The notes beneath the pieces are model-generated. The model ran no database searches, had not been told where the DNA came from, and worked only from the letters and a program-made list of their open reading frames with translations. Both the position numbers and the translations under genes were made by a program. From Apostichopus californicus (lineage: Eukaryota; Echinodermata; Holothuroidea; Aspidochirotida; Stichopodidae), in contig JAIPMN010000755.1 of NCBI GenBank assembly GCA_020650975.1, forward strand, positions 1 through 64,000: a stretch of 64,000 nt of DNA. Reading direction: 5' to 3'. How positions within the stretch are numbered: position 1 is the stretch's first letter; each line of letters begins with the position of its first letter. Shown here in pieces: positions 1 through 12,640 of this stretch.

Positions 1-280
1 ATGTAATGCAGAAAACATCCAAATTTTGTATTCATGAATAGATGTTACCAGAAACAGTTGACCAGTTATACCATTTGAAGTAATGTACATAACTGCCATA
101 CCAGCATTACTAATCAGCCGGATTTATACATAGCTATGCTTATTACAATACAAGTGTTCTCACTGGCCAATTAGTAATTAAGCAGACATACATGGTGGGT
201 GAATACTTTGGTAAACTGGACTCTAAACATCTCCAGTGACGTACTATATTTAAATTGCAAAGTTACCTGTGATCTTCTCA

Positions 281-725
281 CCAGTGGCGGCATCAGAAAT
301 TCCATTGAAGTGGAGGGGAGGGTGCTGGGGGAACCAATAAATTTGGGTTGAAATTTCTTATCCTCTCATAGTGACTTTTAAAGCACAAAAACACATGTCA
401 GAAAACGGAATTTAATTTCTGTGGAAGATATTCCAAGCCGGGAAGCTGTGGTGCTTTCAGACACTTCTCTTGTAGCCATTTTAATGTCAAACACAAGAAC
501 ATTTCAGAGAGGATTTCAATTTCATTGAAATGTACTTCAAAGCCCCTTCAGTGTCTAGCTGGGGATGAAGCCCCAGAAGGTCTATTGTTTGCCCAATGTT
601 ACCCAAGTCTGGGAAATTTGGATGTAAGGGAGAGTATTTCAGTACTTTTTACAGTAATCTACTGGGGTAAATATGATGATTGGGGTACAAATTCCCACAT
701 TCCATGCCCCCACCCCCTTGCACCA
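281..725. mobile_element. Possible degraded DNA-transposon relic
   Basis: The left end reads CAGTGGCGGCATCAGAAATT and is followed by a G-rich stretch. The right part ends in a C-rich stretch (CATGCCCCCACCCCC). This layout is common in non-autonomous DNA elements of marine invertebrates. I could not match clear terminal inverted repeats or a target duplication, so the boundaries are approximate. Confidence 0.3.
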
Positions 726-2432
726 CAACTTCTTACATAAAGACATGTGCCATACTGGATTGCCTATGGCCTGCGATAGGAATACTCCAGCAAAAACTTA
801 CCTTAGAGGGGTCTAACTAAGGCTAGGCTAAGTTTGTCTTGCTAATTAAGCAAAACTTTGAATTGTTTTTTGGTCACAAAAAATCTCAGGGAACCAGGAA
901 GGAATGTAGAAAATTAGTAATCCTTAATTCCATAGGCCAACCACAACAAACCAGATGTTAATAACACCGACTGAAATTAGGATCAAACTGTGCCAAGAGG
1001 AAATCAAAACGACTGTACAGTTACATTTTTAGACAGTTTCAAGTGTGAACCACAGGCACTTCTAAGGTACACTTTGCCATACAGGCAATGAGACAATCTT
1101 CCACACCTTATAATTTAGGCCTACAGGTATGTTATGGCTGCAATAGAACTCTCTGAGACTGAACAGTTCAACTGTGTATGCACCACTAAAACATTATACT
1201 GTAAGGTTCAATTTGTGCCAAACCAGCAGAGACCTCCAGACGACCATCTCAGATTTATGTTTAATAATACTGTTATGAAGTGTAGCTAGATGTCTCAATG
1301 GTTGACCTATGATAGGAATGAACTATTTAATGTTCAGTTTCAGTTTAGATATTTAGATCTGGCAAAATTAAAGTGAAACATATTATAAAAAAACTAGCTG
1401 AATATTGTACGGATATTTTTGAAAGAGTGATCTGAAATCTTTTCTGAGTTTATATTTTCTTTTTTCTTTTCTTCTTTACTGTACTTATTTGCTAGTGCAA
1501 TTGTCCAAACTGCAAATTATAAAAAGTGCTCACAGTTAATCCTGCCCTGTTGATTCCATCTAGCTACTGTACACGTCCATAGGAGTGCAGTGACCTAAGT
1601 CTAGTACTGCCACTGGTGCAGTAAGTGTTCTGACAGGTGTCCCAAAGTCTTTCATTCTTAACTGTTTTAAGTTGGCCATCCTCATACTGTATCATGAGCT
1701 ACATATTAAGTGCCTGATATGAATGTCATCGCATTGTTGTCAGTTTAATAGTAGACTGTACAAGACATGGCATCATGGCATACCAACCTAGTTGAACAGG
1801 TCTAGTAGACATTACTGTAGCAATATCACAGAGCTCTTACTGTACACAAAGGTGTATGCCTGGGCCTACTGTACACTAGAATGAGTTGATTCAGAATTTC
1901 TAATCATGTGAAAAGAATGTCAGTTGTAAAAGCTTGCTGAACTGAAACAACTAATGGAACTTGATAACATGTAGAAATGTTTGTGTAAAATACAATGTGT
2001 GTGTTTAATCTGGAAATTCGTGATTGTTTGATTATTCGAAGATTATATACGGATGGTTGATTGATGAGTATTACCCACAGAAATGTACAGATACAAGGCA
2101 TATCGCACCTGGTGACAACAATATGCTTTGCAGCGATTTGAAGGTCACTCGCACCATGTTGGTACACCCTAAACAATGACAAATTATGCAAAGGGTGACG
2201 TGTCTTATACAGTTGTTCATTTTGAAGAATTAAAAACATCCAAGCTTTTTCTCAAATGTTGTACAGTCTTACGTTAGGTCTTATATTGGGTAAGGGACTA
2301 ACGCACAAAGGGCCTAACACACAGAGCCCAGCCGTCTATATTGTTCACCATGCTAAGTTTGATTAGACCTAAATGTAGGGGAAACGGCTTTACCAAATGA
2401 TTTGGCCCCTGGGGAGCGGGTACTCTGAGTTT

Positions 2433-2509
2433 GAGGGGCACCAACAATTTATGGAGGGGCACCAACAATTAATGGAGGGGCACCAATAGTTTTAAAGAGG
2501 GGCACAACA
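2433..2509. repeat. 21-bp tandem repeat, about 3.6 copies
   Basis: Units start GAGGGGCACCAACAATT at 2433, 2454 and 2475, with a partial unit at 2497. The first two are nearly identical. Intronic, with no evident function. Confidence 0.8.
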
Positions 2510-5253
2510 CTCATGTGCTGTTACTTGTGAAGTGTTTGTTCACATGCAGATGGGACAAGTTTAAGGGATATGGATGGGTGATCACTAGTCTGAAAGAGGA
2601 AGGGGCATCCCCCCTTTGAATCATTGCTGCAAGGTACATCACAATGACTGTAATGAAACAACAAAGATGCTGTTATTGCTATGTACAAGCTATAAATAAG
2701 CTGATGGTGCAGGTGCTTGGAAAATAAAAATAATTAGCCCTTGTTAATCTCAAGAAGGATGCCTACATTTGCACAAACATTTAATCTTCATCGTCATTTG
2801 CTAGGAAGTTACAACAAGGACTCTGTCGTGTTGCATCTCATTCTTATTAATTAATAATTTCAAATCAGTTAGGCCCATATAGGCCTACTTGCCAAACAGT
2901 AAGAGCAGACTGTCATCTTGTTCCCAACAAAGTTTGTTATCACCATTATTTCAGTTGAAGTCTACTTTCCTGCCCTAGCAATTGAATATAGCCTAGTCCT
3001 AGTTGCTAGTGTAGCTTTGATACCAAGTTACAAAGATAACTTCATAGTTATACTGCCTAATACTAGTTAACTTGTCGCTGTAATCTACAGTAGGCAAGCC
3101 ATATGCAATCGCCATTCTGTGTCACTGCCAGTGAAATGCCAAGGGACAGACGCAATCTTGCGGTGAACCAATACTGATGGAAAAAAAAACTTCGGTTTCA
3201 TCCTACGAAGTGTAAATTTGTTCAGTTAGAAGCCGCATTGCAAATTCTTAGCACCTTGAAACTGTACAGGATGCTCTTGTAGATAGGCACTGTTAAGTGT
3301 TATCACGTCCCGGCTGCAACAAATTGTTTCGTGGAACCAAGTTCTTTATAATAGAAACATGAATGATACAGATTCCGTTTCCTTAAATTCCATTCCCCAT
3401 ACATACAGTATAACCAGAGAAATGGCTCACAATTCTGTATTTATTTAATTTTTCTCCATTTCAAGACTTTCTTACAACCTGGAAAATTACATGGGCACTT
3501 CATCGCCTAAAGTTGAGACTCTACGTAAACTAGCAGTGTAGGTTGATGCTTTTGGGTGAACTGTTGGTTTTCAAATTGCTGCAAGCAGCAAGCTGGAAGT
3601 AGCTTCTATGTGATGAAGGTCTGTGGTACCACCATTGCGATGAGCATGAAATTGTTTGTTCGAGGCTGAAAAATGGACTAGTAAAATAATATCAGGTTGT
3701 TTTACACCACTAAACTGAATCTCCTAAACTGAGAACTTTACCTTTAAAACGGTAGCAGAATTACCTGAGAGGCCCGATTTCTATAACTCTAGTGAAAAAT
3801 TGTCACAAAATCACACACAGTGCTATAGATTTGTGAAAGACTGTACTGTTCTTGGGCAAGATTACTTTGCACAAACTACTACTGATTAATCATCAAGTAA
3901 TGTTTCCAGTGGGACTTAAACACACTTAAAGTTAGTATGCAGGCTGTACTGTGTACTGTAGCTAGCTTCAGTGATATTTAGTCTCAGTCATCACGTCATA
4001 GCTGTGTATATTTTGGAGTGCGCATTAGCTAGAGTTAAAGTGCCCTCCAGGCTTAAAGAGTACTATGTACGACGTAGTTTCTGACGTACACTATTGTATG
4101 GTGCTCACACTTAGCAAGACTCAACAGAGAACTAATCCAATTTTAAGCAGCCACCTGAGACAAAATTTTCTAATTAATGCTAGTACTACTACTGTACAGT
4201 ACATGTATGCTACATCTCATATCATGCATCAAGTTATCAATCATATTGACAGTGTGGCACCTTTAGAAGTTATAATCTAATTGAAACAGGATCCATATGC
4301 ATATTCCAAGATTCATATTACTTGTGCTCTTGGTTTAAGGCTGCACGGTTTTGGTTTAAGTTAAAACCGGGCGGTAATTAACATTAAGACCAGTTTTAGG
4401 TACAAGACCGATTAACCGAGCAGCTCTACTCTTGGGTAGAAGTGGTTTGAAGCATTTTTATACATGTTCAGTCTTATGAAAAAGTGTCTTAACTGGATTG
4501 TTTTTGTTTAAGTTAACCTTAGTTTTTAGTAGTAATCATCTTGAAAAGGCATTTTCTGAAAAGAGGTGAAGGACTGAGATTTGTATAGTGTAGCAGATCT
4601 GGTACATTATTGAGCTTTCAGTGCAGTATTCTGTACCTTATCAAATGGTCTATAGTTCTGTCATTAATAAGTACAGTACTGTATTTATACTCTCAAAACT
4701 CTGTCAAAACCAACACATGTCACCACAGTGTTCTTTTTTTCAATTTCATTTGTCTTTGAGAAGTTGAAACTGAATGGGATGGCATGTAGGCGGAAAAAAA
4801 TCACCAATTGGCAATAGTTTGATGGATTGACGGAGTGGAACTCTGATTAACCTGTACATTACTGATTTCACAATTATGGAAATATTGTCTAGTTATGAAT
4901 TCAGCCATGTCTGCCTCTCTAGACTACCACTAAACAGTACAACAAGCGATTGCACGGACCTACATGTAAATTTATACATCTAAAATTGTGAATCAACAAA
5001 TAAAGTAACTGATGGGGTGTTGGACAGTTACTGTACAATCAAAATAATGGGTATGTCTCGTATAGGACATGCGATAATATGTCAGAGTGCTTGAATTTAG
5101 ATGTGAAGGACTGGGCGGCCTCGGCTCCAAGTGCAAGTTCAGCTACTGCTGAGTCCAAGCCAAGACTTCCGAGTCCAGTGAACCGGACCGGAGCCAGCCG
5201 GACTGGAGTTCAGTGACCTGAATCTAGACGAGCCCTCCGACACTGCAGTGCTC

Positions 5254-5333
5254 AATGGTGTCCATATATATTCAGTGGTTAAATGGGAGATTTAATGGTG
5301 TCCATATATTTTCAGTGGTTAAATGAGAGATTT
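5254..5333. repeat. 40-bp tandem duplication
   Basis: AATGGTGTCCATATAT...TCAGTGGTTAAATG.GAGATTT occurs twice head to tail (5254 and 5294) with two or three differences. It lies in the PGRMC intron, about 130 bp upstream of the next exon. Confidence 0.8.
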
Positions 5334-5461
5334 ACACAAACAACTATCAGGCTGATGTCCTTCTCAATCCAAATGTCATAACTGTCTTCTTTTTTGTTAT
5401 CTTAGTATTCACTTATATTCAACTCCTTCTTTAAAGTGAGATCTTGACTTCCATCTTCCAG

Positions 5462-7482
5462 ATGGGCCTTACGGTATATTTGGAGGTCACGATGCATCTC
5501 GAGCACTGGCTACGTTTTCTCTCGACAAAGACTCTCTTCCTGAGGAATTTGATGACCTTACTAACCTTAACCCTGAACAAATGGAAAGTGTCAGGGAATG
5601 GCAGATGCAGTTTAGAGGTTAGTACATTCACTATAAACAACCATAGTCTCTCAATAACCAAAGAATTAAAAACAATGTTGGACAAGCAGTGCCGAGCACA
5701 GCGCCTGGATGAGAACACCCATAAAGTAAATTACATTTGTGGTACTGTGTGTGTTGTATCCCCACAGTTCAAATGCCTGAGTACCACGTACAGTATGTGA
5801 TCGGTTTGTTACATTAATGTGCACACTGTAGTGTGACATCACCACCTCTTGAATATCTCTTTTGATAGTCCAGATTTAAGTAAGGCCTATACAGTAGCAT
5901 TCACAGTGCTCAGGTAAGGAAGCTAATGGTAGTACCCATGCTTGCCTTTGCCAACAAGCGGTCTTCACCATTTTTAGCCAGAGGTAATATTCACGCAGCA
6001 TCGGTACAAAGCATCACACTAATGACTTCAGGGAAATATGATTGTACCTGGTGGGAAGTGGAGTAGTCCTTTAAGTTTAGTATATTGGACCTGCAGAAAT
6101 AGTACTCTTACTACACAGTAAAAACAGTTTGCATTAGGAGTGCCTTGGTAAATATATGGAAGTGCTATAACAGCTGTGGCCTTCAGCCTTGGGAATATAA
6201 ACTGTCATATTAAATATTGGTAATTGCTCTAACATAAGGAGCAGTTGTTTAGTACTGATGTTTATATGTTAACTTGTACATGTATGCTCTCCTCAGGTAT
6301 GTTTAAGGTAATGTGTGTGTCTGTTGTGATATTTATATATCATTTGCATTCTTTCTGTGCTACCAGTGCTATGGTACAAAACTTGTTTCATGCTGTTTCA
6401 AGTTTCATGGGAAGCTATTTGATTTTAATGTCCTTGCTGACAGACTGATATGCCAAGTTATATTCTTATAACAAATTATAATGAATAAGATTTTCCAAAT
6501 CACATTCCAAGGCTGACAGCTGTAGCCAATGACACACAGTTAGCGGAATACACCCACATCATTGATCTGCGTAGCAACTTGGGGTTACATGCGATTATTA
6601 GAAATGGATATCTCAAGGGGCTGTCCATCTTGGTGTGCAACGAATAACTCTGTCAGAGGCTTAGATCATAATAACAAAAGAATTCATATCAGGTCAATGG
6701 AATAAAGGGTCAGCTGATTCTTAACCTAGTGTAGGCTAACTACTGTACACTATGAAATGCATACAGCCAGTTCCACGAAGTGAAGGCTAGTGACATAATA
6801 ATAATAATAAGCAGCAGTTATTTTTATGAAGCTTCTGCGACCACAAATGTGGGTGAAACCCGCAAGGGCTTATGGATTACAACTTACATGGTGGGTGGAT
6901 TCCAGTTAAACATGTAAAGTCAAAATTGGAATCTTTTAAATTTAGAAAGTCATTTCAGATGTGAAATCCCTAGATAGCTCTTGGATGAAAAACCCACCTT
7001 ACTATGACCCGGCCGGTAATCGAACCTCCCGATTACTAAGTCTCATTGCTTCAAATGCCACTGCCTTTATCCACTCGGCCACAGCATACTGTAAACTATT
7101 GCTAATACTAGTTATATGAGTTTATGCACGTCTACGTACACACACATACATACACACGCACATAGATACACGCATACATACATACATGCATACATACGTA
7201 CATGTATGCATCCTTACATACGTACGTACATACATACATACATACACACATACATATATGCCCATACATACATACATACAAACTTACATACAAACTATGT
7301 ATCTTGTTCTTGACTAATCATTTTCTTTCTTCCTCCCTTCATATTTTATTTACAAATTTATCTATCGTCTCACTTTCACAGAAAAGTATGACTACATCGG
7401 GAAACTGCTGAAGCCAGGGGAAGCCCCCACTGACTATTCAGATGAAGAATCCAATGCTGAAGGAGATAAGAAAGACACCTAG
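5462..7482 (+). CDS. PGRMC1: Membrane-associated progesterone receptor component (PGRMC1/2), last two coding exons, 5' partial
   Basis: Two exons are visible: 5462-5617 (phase 1 in, 52 codons) and 7382-7482, ending in TAG at 7480-7482. The first codes the second half of the cytochrome b5-like domain, starting (D)[18 protein letters not shown] and ending at REWQMQFR. The second codes [19 protein letters not shown] and an acidic tail ending GDKKDT. Family knowledge: PGRMC proteins are single-pass ER/endomembrane haem-binding proteins that partner with cytochrome P450s. The Tyr of GPYG corresponds to the haem-ligating Tyr113 of human PGRMC1. The Cys of human TFCLDK is Ser here (TFSLDK). The YSDEE segment before the tail resembles the conserved phosphorylated C-terminus. 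The exon with the membrane anchor and first half of the b5 fold was not found in 1-5461, so it should lie upstream. Paralogue 1 versus 2 cannot be settled; an invertebrate may have a single gene. Confidence 0.9.
6793..7085 (-). mobile_element. tRNA-derived SINE, minus strand
   Basis: Read on the minus strand, the head is tRNA-Ser/Leu-like. An A-box region TGGCCGAGTGGATAAAGGC (7065-7083) is followed by a B box GGTTCGATTAC inside 7011-7030. A non-tRNA body of about 200 bp follows and ends in a (TTA)n tail at 6795-6810. Internal Pol III boxes plus a simple-repeat tail define a SINE. It lies antisense in the PGRMC intron. I saw no convincing target-site duplication and cannot name the family. Confidence 0.75.
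7136..7290. repeat. CATA/ACAT microsatellite
   Basis: An imperfect tetranucleotide array of CATA with GTAC interruptions. The His/Thr/Tyr-rich ORFs across it are translations of simple repeat, not genes. It ends about 90 bp before the last PGRMC exon. Confidence 0.95.
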
Positions 7483-8424
7483 TAATTTAGCTGGCCAGCT
7501 GGTTAAATGATTCAGACAGTTAATAGTACCGTAGTATAACATGCTACAGCTTAGCATGCTTCTTACTATATAAAGAGAATCGCATGATCAGATGATGATG
7601 ATGACTTTGAAGGTACTACTGCTAATAAAGCCGATTAGTGATGAACAGTAAAACTGTGATTCAGTTCTAGATTAGACATTAAATCTCTCATTCTAAACAG
7701 GGAGGGTTTTTTTTCCCTGTTTTTTTTCTTTCTTTTTTCTTTCATACTGAGCACTTCTGGCATACAGCGGTACTAATCAGTATAAACACCAAACACTGCA
7801 CCTTGTATCAGATATCATTATTATTCACAATGTAAGAACAATTATGGCACCAAAGGTTTGCAATCAAAGCAAAATCTCCATTCCATCTCAGACTTCTTTT
7901 GCAAAGGTTTGGAACTTTGAAAAGAGCGACGGGAATTAGGTGGACACTGCATATTGTCTCCCGGAACTACCTACTGTAGCGGCATTTTCTGTAGACTAGC
8001 ATTTTCTGTGGCACAGTTTTGTGGCATTTTCTGTGGCACAGTTGTGTGGCATTTTCTGTGGCACAGTTTCTGTGGACTAGCGCCAGGGCAAACTACATGT
8101 GCTGTGTGGTTTAATCAGGGTAATTGTACAAACAGTAATTGAACAAAAGCAAATGACTGGTGTTCTCGTCTGTGGTTAACATGCAGAGGAGCAACCAGAA
8201 TGAATAGATGTAAGATGACAACAGTAATGAAAAGAATGCATAAATTAATGATTAACTACAGTTTACTGAGGTGCCTGTTAAAAATTGATGCATTTAGATC
8301 TCTCACTTAGAGAACTTACATGCATTTACTAGTTTTGCTACACTTTTTGTATGACGTAATTGTCGTAATATGACCACACAAGGTCCATACTTGGTTTCTG
8401 TATCTAGACTCTCTTGACAATAAA
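7483..8424 (+). other. PGRMC 3' UTR with candidate poly(A) signal
   Basis: AT-rich sequence follows the TAG. An AATAAA hexamer at 8419-8424, followed by an A-rich stretch, is the first good poly(A) signal and would give a UTR of about 0.95 kb. A roughly 27-bp repeat based on GCATTTTCTGTGGCACAG lies inside at 7982-8075. The end point is inferred from the hexamer only. Confidence 0.5.
7982..8075. repeat. Roughly 27-bp tandem repeat in the PGRMC 3' UTR
   Basis: GCATTTTCTGT(GGCACAGTT) recurs three to four times with small length differences. It creates a spurious small ORF (7954-8142). Confidence 0.75.
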
Positions 8425-10990
8425 TGCTAAGAAAAAAATGTGATAAGTGTTGTACTTATGGGTACGTTCTTATGATAATTAATCTACCCGTTGTCATCAG
8501 AAGAATCATCATTACTTTGTAGTATTTATTACCTTCTTGAACTACATTAAGATCCAAAGTTTGTATACCCTGTGTCCCCTCACCCCTCCCACCCCACAGA
8601 TACCAACAATGAGTGTATTCAAGCTTAACATACACTAGACCTTTTTGAAACCATGAGCAGGTAAATTTCTTTTCTTCACTGATCACGTTTGGATTGCCAA
8701 CCAATGAGACAAGTTGGGAGTCACTCGTCCAGTTTTCTAGAGATGATGGGGGACCAAATTAAATTTGCATATTTCGTCTTATTAGAGAGGAATGCGCATG
8801 AAGCTGTATGAAGGTGGATAAGTAATTTTACAGAAGATGGGTGTGGCTTTGAATCATTGAATGCAACTCCCAGATGTTTCCCCTCCCCCCGAAAACATTC
8901 AAAGTTTAGAGGTCAAATGGTGCCATCTGAGGCATATTTTAGACTATGAATTAGGTCTAATGGCAGGGCTGTGATATTAATAATTTTGAATTTAGAAAAC
9001 AGTTCCTTGATTGGATGTTCTCTGGACTGAATGTTTGCCCCAACTTATAATGGAGATGGGGGCATGGCCATTTAGTATTCCCACCCCACCCATACCTGGA
9101 AAGTTACAATACTGTAGTGTGTACTCTGGAGATCTTGATACCTTTAGCAATCTTTTCCTTTTTTTTGGTTTTGTTTTGTAATTAAGGATTTTGAGATGTT
9201 TACTCTAATTAAATGAAAGTAAACTTTCAGTGTATTGTTAGTGTATTAATTTACTATATTAGTATTTCAAGTATGGTGCGATTACCCAGATTTGGAACTA
9301 AGTTAAAAGAATTATACAGACAATTTGTAAACCCTTGTTAAAAATAAAATCGACCTTACTGCTTTTTGTAGCTGGTTTAAAACTGACCATGAACATATTT
9401 TGTTTATCACTTTTGCTTTCCCAGACCATCTTTATGTATGTTTTGTTTTTTAAATTATTGGTTTCAAACTCTGAGTCATTTCTGGTAGAACTTTGAGTAA
9501 TGTTTCAAAAATAAATTTTTAATCATGGATTGTAACGCGTATGGGTGTAACGCGTATAGGCGGCGGATCGTATCCTCCCCCTCCCCCCTTGACATTGCAA
9601 TAACTCTGCGATCTTGAGTCGTATTGTAAGCAAACTTGGAAGACAGTTGTTGGTTACATAGCTGGTACATGGGGGAATAAATATTATGATATAGGGTGAT
9701 GACATACAACACTTTAATATTCCACTAAGCAAGGAGCCATAGTGCCATTTGAGCTAAAAAAAAATTCTTTATTTGTAACGTGAGGTAATTTTATGGTTTC
9801 CCCCTCACACAGCCCACTACCCTCTCGATGGCCCCCGTGTGAACCATTTCCCCCCGACTGACAATGAGAGTGGGGACATCGCCCACTCCTCCGCCCTTTA
9901 CGCACTCCATGTTTATTTATTGAAAAGTGCCCCGTGCTAAAAGCGGTACCTCTCTTTTTTGGGGGGAATTTTATTTTTCGTTGATATTGTAAAGTTAATT
10001 CATCGCGTTCAGTATCTTTGTATTTTTAACATGACCAAAATAGTTGGATATTTCCGTACTTCCTTGAAACCGTCGCTATTCTTCCTATACTTTTAGCTAT
10101 ATAGTTATAGCGAAAGTCTGCCGTTCAAAGCAATGTGTGCATTCCTACCTGCAAGTCTATCTACATTGCGGTGTGTAATTCTATCCACATACCCTTGAAT
10201 CTCAGTGGTTATAACATGGAGGTACCTCCATGGTTTTAGGTTTTCACAAATGTGAATTCGTCCTAAAACAAAGTGATCATTTTGTAATGTCGTACTATAG
10301 CATATATTTGCATTTTAGCCAGCATATATGCTATTTCAACGCTTTCCTATTAACATAGCAATTAAACTACATGATTTCGTATATAAATAGGTCAAGCAGT
10401 GCTTAATTAATTGTAATAATACAGATTTAAACAAACTTTATTCGTTATTATCCAGTCAATTTCTATGGTTGATTTATACTTTTATTTGGAACTTTAAAAC
10501 ACTTATACTCAAGTGCATGATATATTGTGACAACTCAAGTTGATGTATAGGCTTCGTAAATTGTCTAACTGTGTGTGGTGGGGGAGGGGGTCCTTTAAGA
10601 CTGCCTCGTGAGGTCGGCGATGTTGACGATGATCCTGCTTCTATATTACTATAGGTCTCTGAAGTAAGTAAATAAGTTATGTTTTCTTAGGTCAAATTGA
10701 AGATCAGCTGTCAGTGATGATCACGTGAGCGTGGTATTAAAATATAAGTCGTCCACTTTTGTCATACTCTTTGTGTTACACGTTTAGTGTTATTTTTGTA
10801 TGTGAACACTCAAGAAATTGCGCATAAGTTAATTTAAATCCAGTATAATAAAAGTACATATATTATAAATAGGATATGAATAGAATTTAGAGTGATACAG
10901 ATTAGAATAACCGTGCAATATATGTACAAATAATAAATCAAAAGTTTATTAAAGAATTAAAACAAGTTTTGTGGAACAACACCCTGAATA
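8425..10990. other. Intergenic, nothing recognisable
   Basis: AT-rich sequence with scattered C-rich tracts (about 8576-8597, 8880, 9065-9095, 9570-9590, 9799-9858). No conserved protein, RNA gene or well-bounded element was seen; the C/G tracts may belong to decayed DNA transposons. Confidence 0.5.
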
Positions 10991-10999
10991 AATATGACA

Positions 11000-12640
11000 G
11001 CCCTATAAAGGAAAGAATTTTAAAATGTACAGTTCGAAATTTTGTCCTATTTCTCAGATTATAACTAGTCTGTTGAAGAAGTGACTTGCTCGTTATGGAG
11101 TGGGTGTTTCTCGTCTCAATGAATTTTATGAGAAAGCCTTTTAAAATCTCTCATGGCTGCATCGTTAACTTGGTTAATAAGGGTGTTAAAATCTAGGCTA
11201 AAAATTTTGTCACAGTAATGCAAGGACGCTATCATTCTTTTCTGATCCTTTACAAGTAAAAATGGTACCAGGCCGGAACAGCGTATAAAATATGAGGTAA
11301 AATATTAGTATTAAAAACTTCCATTCTTACATCTAACTTAAAATATGGCACAATGAAAGATAAAGAAGAAATGATATAATGAACTGTCTTTAAAATTCTT
11401 GAAACATGACACGTAAAATTAAGCTTATTGTCTAAACACCCCCCCCCCCTTTTTTTATACATCGTGTGTTCAGTACGGTCAACTCACGGACTCTTCGCTT
11501 TGGTGACTAGTAGGCCCTCATGTTTCATATTGGAATTTTAGATTTCTTGAGGTTCAGAAGTAAGTTCTTTCTATCACAGACAATAGCTACATGAGATACC
11601 ACATATTCATAATTACTTTGATCCACATTATGTGAGGATTTAGATATTAAAACAGAAGATGCTTTGTCGTCTGCATATTTCATGACAGAACAATTACATT
11701 GCGATCTTATTTCGTCAGTGTAAACTGTGAATAACAGTGCTGATAATGGACCTACCTGGGGGACCACAACGCTAATTTCAGATTTGTAATATGAACCCTC
11801 TTTCAATTTAATTTGTCTTGACCACCCTTTCATGAAATCAGCCAGCCAGTGCATAATCCAGGGATCTTCAACAAAGATATTTAAATCATGAAGTAATTGA
11901 TTAGGTATATAGTACGGAAAAATCATCAAGAAAGAGAACTTTAGATGTTCTTGTGTTTTCATGATTCAGAGAACAATATTATGGACTAATTTGCGGACGG
12001 CATCCGTACAAGAAACCCCTTCCTATAAGCAACCTGACCATCGGTCACCATGTGTATCAATGGCATTTGTTAAATATGGTAATAAAATCTTCTGGGCAAG
12101 ATCTATGGATCTGAAGTCATTAACCGAGGAAGATGCTTTAATCCTATAGGTATTTGGGATGTTACAGCATTCTTCCAGAAGCTGGGTATATGTGACATTG
12201 GTTTAAACGTTCATTTAAAAATATGTGTAAAAGTACCAGCTAGTTCACCCGAGCAAAACTGAAAAAAAAACCACCAAGAAATTTGGTCACAGCCCGATGA
12301 AACACCATTTCTGACTATCTTAAGTTGTCTTTCAACTTCGTCCACTGAACCCCAGGAGGTTCGGCCTACTGATCAGGTAAGTGTAGGATCCCATCTATCA
12401 TAACTGCTGAGTTGAATCCTCCAATATGATCACTTAGTTTCTCATCGAGTTCTTTAGATATAAAACTGTTTCTTTTCAGGTTCTCGACCTGTCTTGAATA
12501 AGTCCCATGATAGGCTGTTATAGTTCGAACTAATTACGCTGGAGCCTAGCTCACTTCTGTGTTTGTGAACAAGTTTGTTGATTTTCCGCTCTGTAACCGA
12601 TTTCTCTTAGCTTTGTCCCTTGAATCAATTGCCATTAATC
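11000..12640 (-). pseudogene. LINE relic with non-LTR reverse transcriptase, minus strand
   Basis: On the minus strand, 11962-11525 codes a piece of reverse transcriptase with VVPQVGPLSALLFTVYTDE, a corrupted form of the SGVPQGSVLGPLLF motif, then the catalytic MKYADD and LLLNLKKSK. 11462-11250 continues with LDNKLNFTCHVSRILK and YAVPAWYHF, typical of the post-RT region of CR1/L2/Rex-type elements. Upstream at about 12360-12270 is SVDEVERQLKIVRNG, similar to the motif before the RT domain. The copy is broken by frame changes and stops. No intact endonuclease was found, so it is probably 5'-truncated. Both ends are approximate. Confidence 0.75.

Larger units (their letters stand above)
1..5461 (+). 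other. Intron of the PGRMC gene, no coding sequence seen
   Basis: This stretch precedes the acceptor TTCCAG at 5456-5461. No ORF over about 120 codons and no piece of the PGRMC N-terminus was found. It holds a probable degraded DNA-transposon relic (about 281-725), a 21-bp tandem array (2433-2509) and a 40-bp duplication (5254-5333). The rest looks like AT-rich unique sequence. That it is one intron is inferred, because the upstream exon is outside the window. Confidence 0.6.
5618..7381 (+). other. PGRMC intron between the two visible exons
   Basis: The donor is GTTAGT at 5618 and the acceptor TTTCACAG ends at 7381. The intron carries a tRNA-derived SINE (about 6793-7085) and a CATA microsatellite (7136-7290). 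The rest shows no coding potential. Confidence 0.85.

Noticed and set aside
1-5461. PGRMC first coding exon inside the window
   Set aside because: No sequence resembling the conserved end of the exon (KFYGP-like residues before a phase-1 donor) or a membrane anchor was found in the right frame.
7011-7083. A true tRNA gene on the minus strand
   Set aside because: The A and B boxes are present, but the acceptor stem and anticodon arm do not pair well, and the sequence continues into a SINE body with a simple-repeat tail.
7116-7411. Two overlapping His/Thr/Tyr-rich ORFs
   Set aside because: Translations of the CATA microsatellite.
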